14,810 nt of DNA. Origin: Sphingomonadales bacterium UBA7473 (GTDB lineage: Bacteria; Pseudomonadota; Alphaproteobacteria; Sphingomonadales; Sphingomonadaceae). The translations under genes were made by a program, and so were the position numbers. Shown here piece by piece: positions 13,208-14,810 of this stretch; the first letter of the stretch is position 1; every line of letters starts with the position of its first letter. The stretch is from positions 5,777-20,586 of the forward strand of contig DLOX01000051.1 in the NCBI GenBank assembly GCA_002478575.1. Direction: 5' to 3'. The notes beneath the pieces were generated by a model that saw nothing but the letters and a program-made list of their open reading frames with translations, did no database searches and was not told the DNA's origin.

Positions 13208-14810
13208 TTAATCGCCTACGATCGCACAAGCCCCGCCGCGCCCCGTCACCAAATTGCAGGCTTCCCGGGCGGCCATCGCACCAAGGCCTGCAAAGCGGGC
13301 GCGATACCAAGTCCCGTCCTTACGTGTGACGCTTGTGACTTCGCTTTGCGCAAAGCTGGGGAAGAAGCGCGAAAAGCGGGCAATGGCGGCAGTTGCATCG
13401 CCGCGGTCTTTGAATGCACCCACTTGCACCACGGCATTGCCACGCGTTGTGCGCAAACGGGCTGCTTCAGCTTGGCGACGTTCTTCTGCGGCAGCAGCCA
13501 AAGCACGTTCGCGCACCGCTGCGCGTTCTGCTAGGGCCAGTTCGCGGGCTTCTTTTTCCCGTTGTGCTTTCACGCGCGCCATTTCCAACTGACGCTCGGT
13601 GGCGCGGCGGGCGGCAGCTTCGCGCTGGGCTTGTTCGCGCGCTGCCAGGGCGGCTTGGCGTGCGGCATCTCGTTTTGCGGTTTCAATAGCGACAGCTTCA
13701 CCAAGGCGGGCCTGTTCACGGGCGGTGGCTTCTTCTTGTCGCCGTTGCGCCGCTGCGACAGCTTCCCCATCCAGAGCCGCCATTTGCACCGGCGCTGCTT
13801 CTGTATTGTCGACATTGTCGGCTAAATTTACACTGCCATTGAGTTCGCTGGTTTGCGCATTTGGCGGTGAAGCTGTTGCCAAATCGGCGGCATCTTGGCG
13901 GGCCAGTTCAGCCATTTGGGTGGATGGCGCATCTGATTGGGGAGCAGCTGCTTCTTCATTAGAACTGCCCCGCAACGGCGTTGGCGTTGTATCACGGGTG
14001 GTTTCAACGGGGGTTACGACAGCAACGCGAAATGGCACGGGAACTGGGGTTGGTGCAGTCGCGGGCGCATTTCTGACAGGGGTGGCTTGTCTAACGGGGG
14101 CTGCCTGCGATGGCGAAACGTCCTCGCCCTCATCCATGCCGGTCTCTCCAGCCTCATTGCCACTTGTGCGCGTATTGATGGCCGAGCGAGAGGGCCAGCG
14201 TGTGCTTGGGGCGGTCATGTCTGCGACTTGGAATTGAGATGCCCCTGGCTCAAATGTCAGGCGGCGGCTTGTCCGGTTCATCGCCATGGTTGCCGATCCG
14301 CCTGTGAGAATCTGTCGCTGTGGCAGATCCATAATGAGGGCGGCAGCATCAGCGCCATCGCGCACATCTGTGACACTGATTTGATAGGCAGAAGGCACAG
14401 ATGCAAATTGGGTGGCACTCAAACGGGGATCCCGAAAGGCGGTTTCAGTCAGGCTTTCGACCAGATCATCGCGCACATGACGGTTTGATCCGCCCAAGAC
14501 AACAGTGACGACGCGGCGACCGTTGCGTTGGGTTGTGGCGGCCAAGTTAAAACCAGATGCCCGCGTATAGCCAGTTTTCAGTCCATCCATGCCCGCCATG
14601 CGGTGCATCAAATGATTGTGGCCTGTGATGACTTGGCCATTATAAGTCATTTGTGTGGCCCCAAACCAATGATATTGTTCGGGAAAATCGCGGTGAATGG
14701 CAATCGCCAAGCGCGCTAGGTCTTCGGCTGTGCTGTGTTGAGCTGGGTTTGGCCAGCCTGATGCATTGCGAAAGGTCGTGCTTGCCATGCCCAATTCGCG
14801 GGCTTTAGCA
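13208..14810 (-). CDS. D-alanyl-D-alanine carboxypeptidase with C-terminal SPOR domain (5' part outside window)
   Basis: Periplasmic peptidoglycan enzyme of the low-molecular-weight penicillin-binding protein family. The first visible codons (AKARELGMASTTFRNASG) belong to the middle of the transpeptidase fold, so the signal peptide and the SxxK motif are beyond the window. The third active-site motif is present as LKTGYT in MAGMDGLKTGYTRASGFN. After the catalytic domain comes a Pro/Thr/Ala-rich linker, then about 110 residues rich in Ala, Arg, Glu and Gln with coiled-coil character (RDAARQAALAAREQAQREAA). The C-terminus is a SPOR domain (AVVQVGAFKDRGDATAAIARF to the end) that should bind denuded glycan at the septum. 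This architecture, carboxypeptidase plus SPOR, is typical of alphaproteobacteria. It converges on guaA. Confidence 0.94.
   Translation of the reverse strand, partial: AKARELGMASTTFRNASGWPNPAQHSTAEDLARLAIAIHRDFPEQYHWFGATQMTYNGQVITGHNHLMHRMAGMDGLKTGYTRASGFNLAATTQRNGRRVVTVVLGGSNRHVRDDLVESLTETAFRDPRLSATQFASVPSAYQISVTDVRDGADAAALIMDLPQRQILTGGSATMAMNRTSRRLTFEPGASQFQVADMTAPSTRWPSRSAINTRTSGNEAGETGMDEGEDVSPSQAAPVRQATPVRNAPATAPTPVPVPFRVAVVTPVETTRDTTPTPLRGSSNEEAAAPQSDAPSTQMAELARQDAADLATASPPNAQTSELNGSVNLADNVDNTEAAPVQMAALDGEAVAAAQRRQEEATAREQARLGEAVAIETAKRDAARQAALAAREQAQREAAARRATERQLEMARVKAQREKEARELALAERAAVRERALAAAAEERRQAEAARLRTTRGNAVVQVGAFKDRGDATAAIARFSRFFPSFAQSEVTSVTRKDGTWYRARFAGLGAMAAREACNLVTGRGGACAIVGD

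Noticed and set aside
13599..14237. Plus-strand frame of about 212 codons rich in Ala, Arg and Ser
   Set aside because: It is the antisense shadow of the Ala-rich linker and coiled-coil part of the carboxypeptidase-SPOR gene.

Overview
The window looks like a chromosomal stretch of an alphaproteobacterium, most likely from the Sphingomonadales. This is an inference. The support is the run of an NDUFA12-type complex I protein, a DUF2155 protein, a DUF192 lipoprotein and a tandem cold-shock-domain protein, the alphaproteobacterial style of the cysteine synthase, and a D-Ala-D-Ala carboxypeptidase fused to a SPOR domain. Gene order is dense, with several 4-base start/stop overlaps.

Bases 1 to about 5200 hold an RNA-repair locus of the rtcR / rsr / Y RNA / rtcB type. 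rtcR (+ strand) encodes a CARF-AAA+ sigma-54 activator. It is divergent from rsr, which encodes a Ro60 ortholog (TROVE plus vWA). A well-matched sigma-54 promoter on the minus strand faces rsr, and rtcB (RNA ligase, cut by the window edge) is the last visible gene of that transcript. Between rsr and rtcB lie about 800 bases without protein genes. I read these as six tandem bacterial Y RNAs on the minus strand. Each has a lower helix (8-12 bp), an internal loop, and an upper helix (7-10 bp) whose two strands covary among the six copies. The first has only a small apical hairpin. The other five carry a tRNA-like domain in that place. In the clearest copy the tRNA order is circularly permuted: T-arm, 3' acceptor strand, GNRA tetraloop, 5' acceptor strand, U-A, D-arm, with the Y helix where the anticodon arm would be. 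The last copy (and probably the second) is permuted at a different point, inside the D-loop. In the last copy a GAAA tetraloop also replaces the anticodon loop. The array of six and the two permutation types are the most interesting content here.

Bases 5200-5650 hold no convincing protein gene, but there is a tRNA-Thr(TGT) gene on the minus strand. From 5650 to the end the content is ordinary. It comprises a coupled pair (zinc-less quinone-oxidoreductase-like protein and an unknown protein with a possible DUF429/RNase H fold), cysteine synthase, NDUFA12 coupled to DUF2155, a tandem CSD protein coupled to a DUF192 lipoprotein, RecX, GMP synthase, and a carboxypeptidase-SPOR protein cut by the right edge. 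Two long inverted repeats lie in intergenic gaps here.

The probable logic of the left half is that damaged RNA, as reported for tRNA fragments in Salmonella, is sensed by the CARF domain of RtcR. RtcR with sigma-54 RNA polymerase then transcribes rsr, the Y RNAs and rtcB. RtcB rejoins broken RNAs, and Rsr with its Y RNAs sorts or degrades structured RNAs. The general system is known. The size and variety of the Y/tRNA-like array is what may be new.
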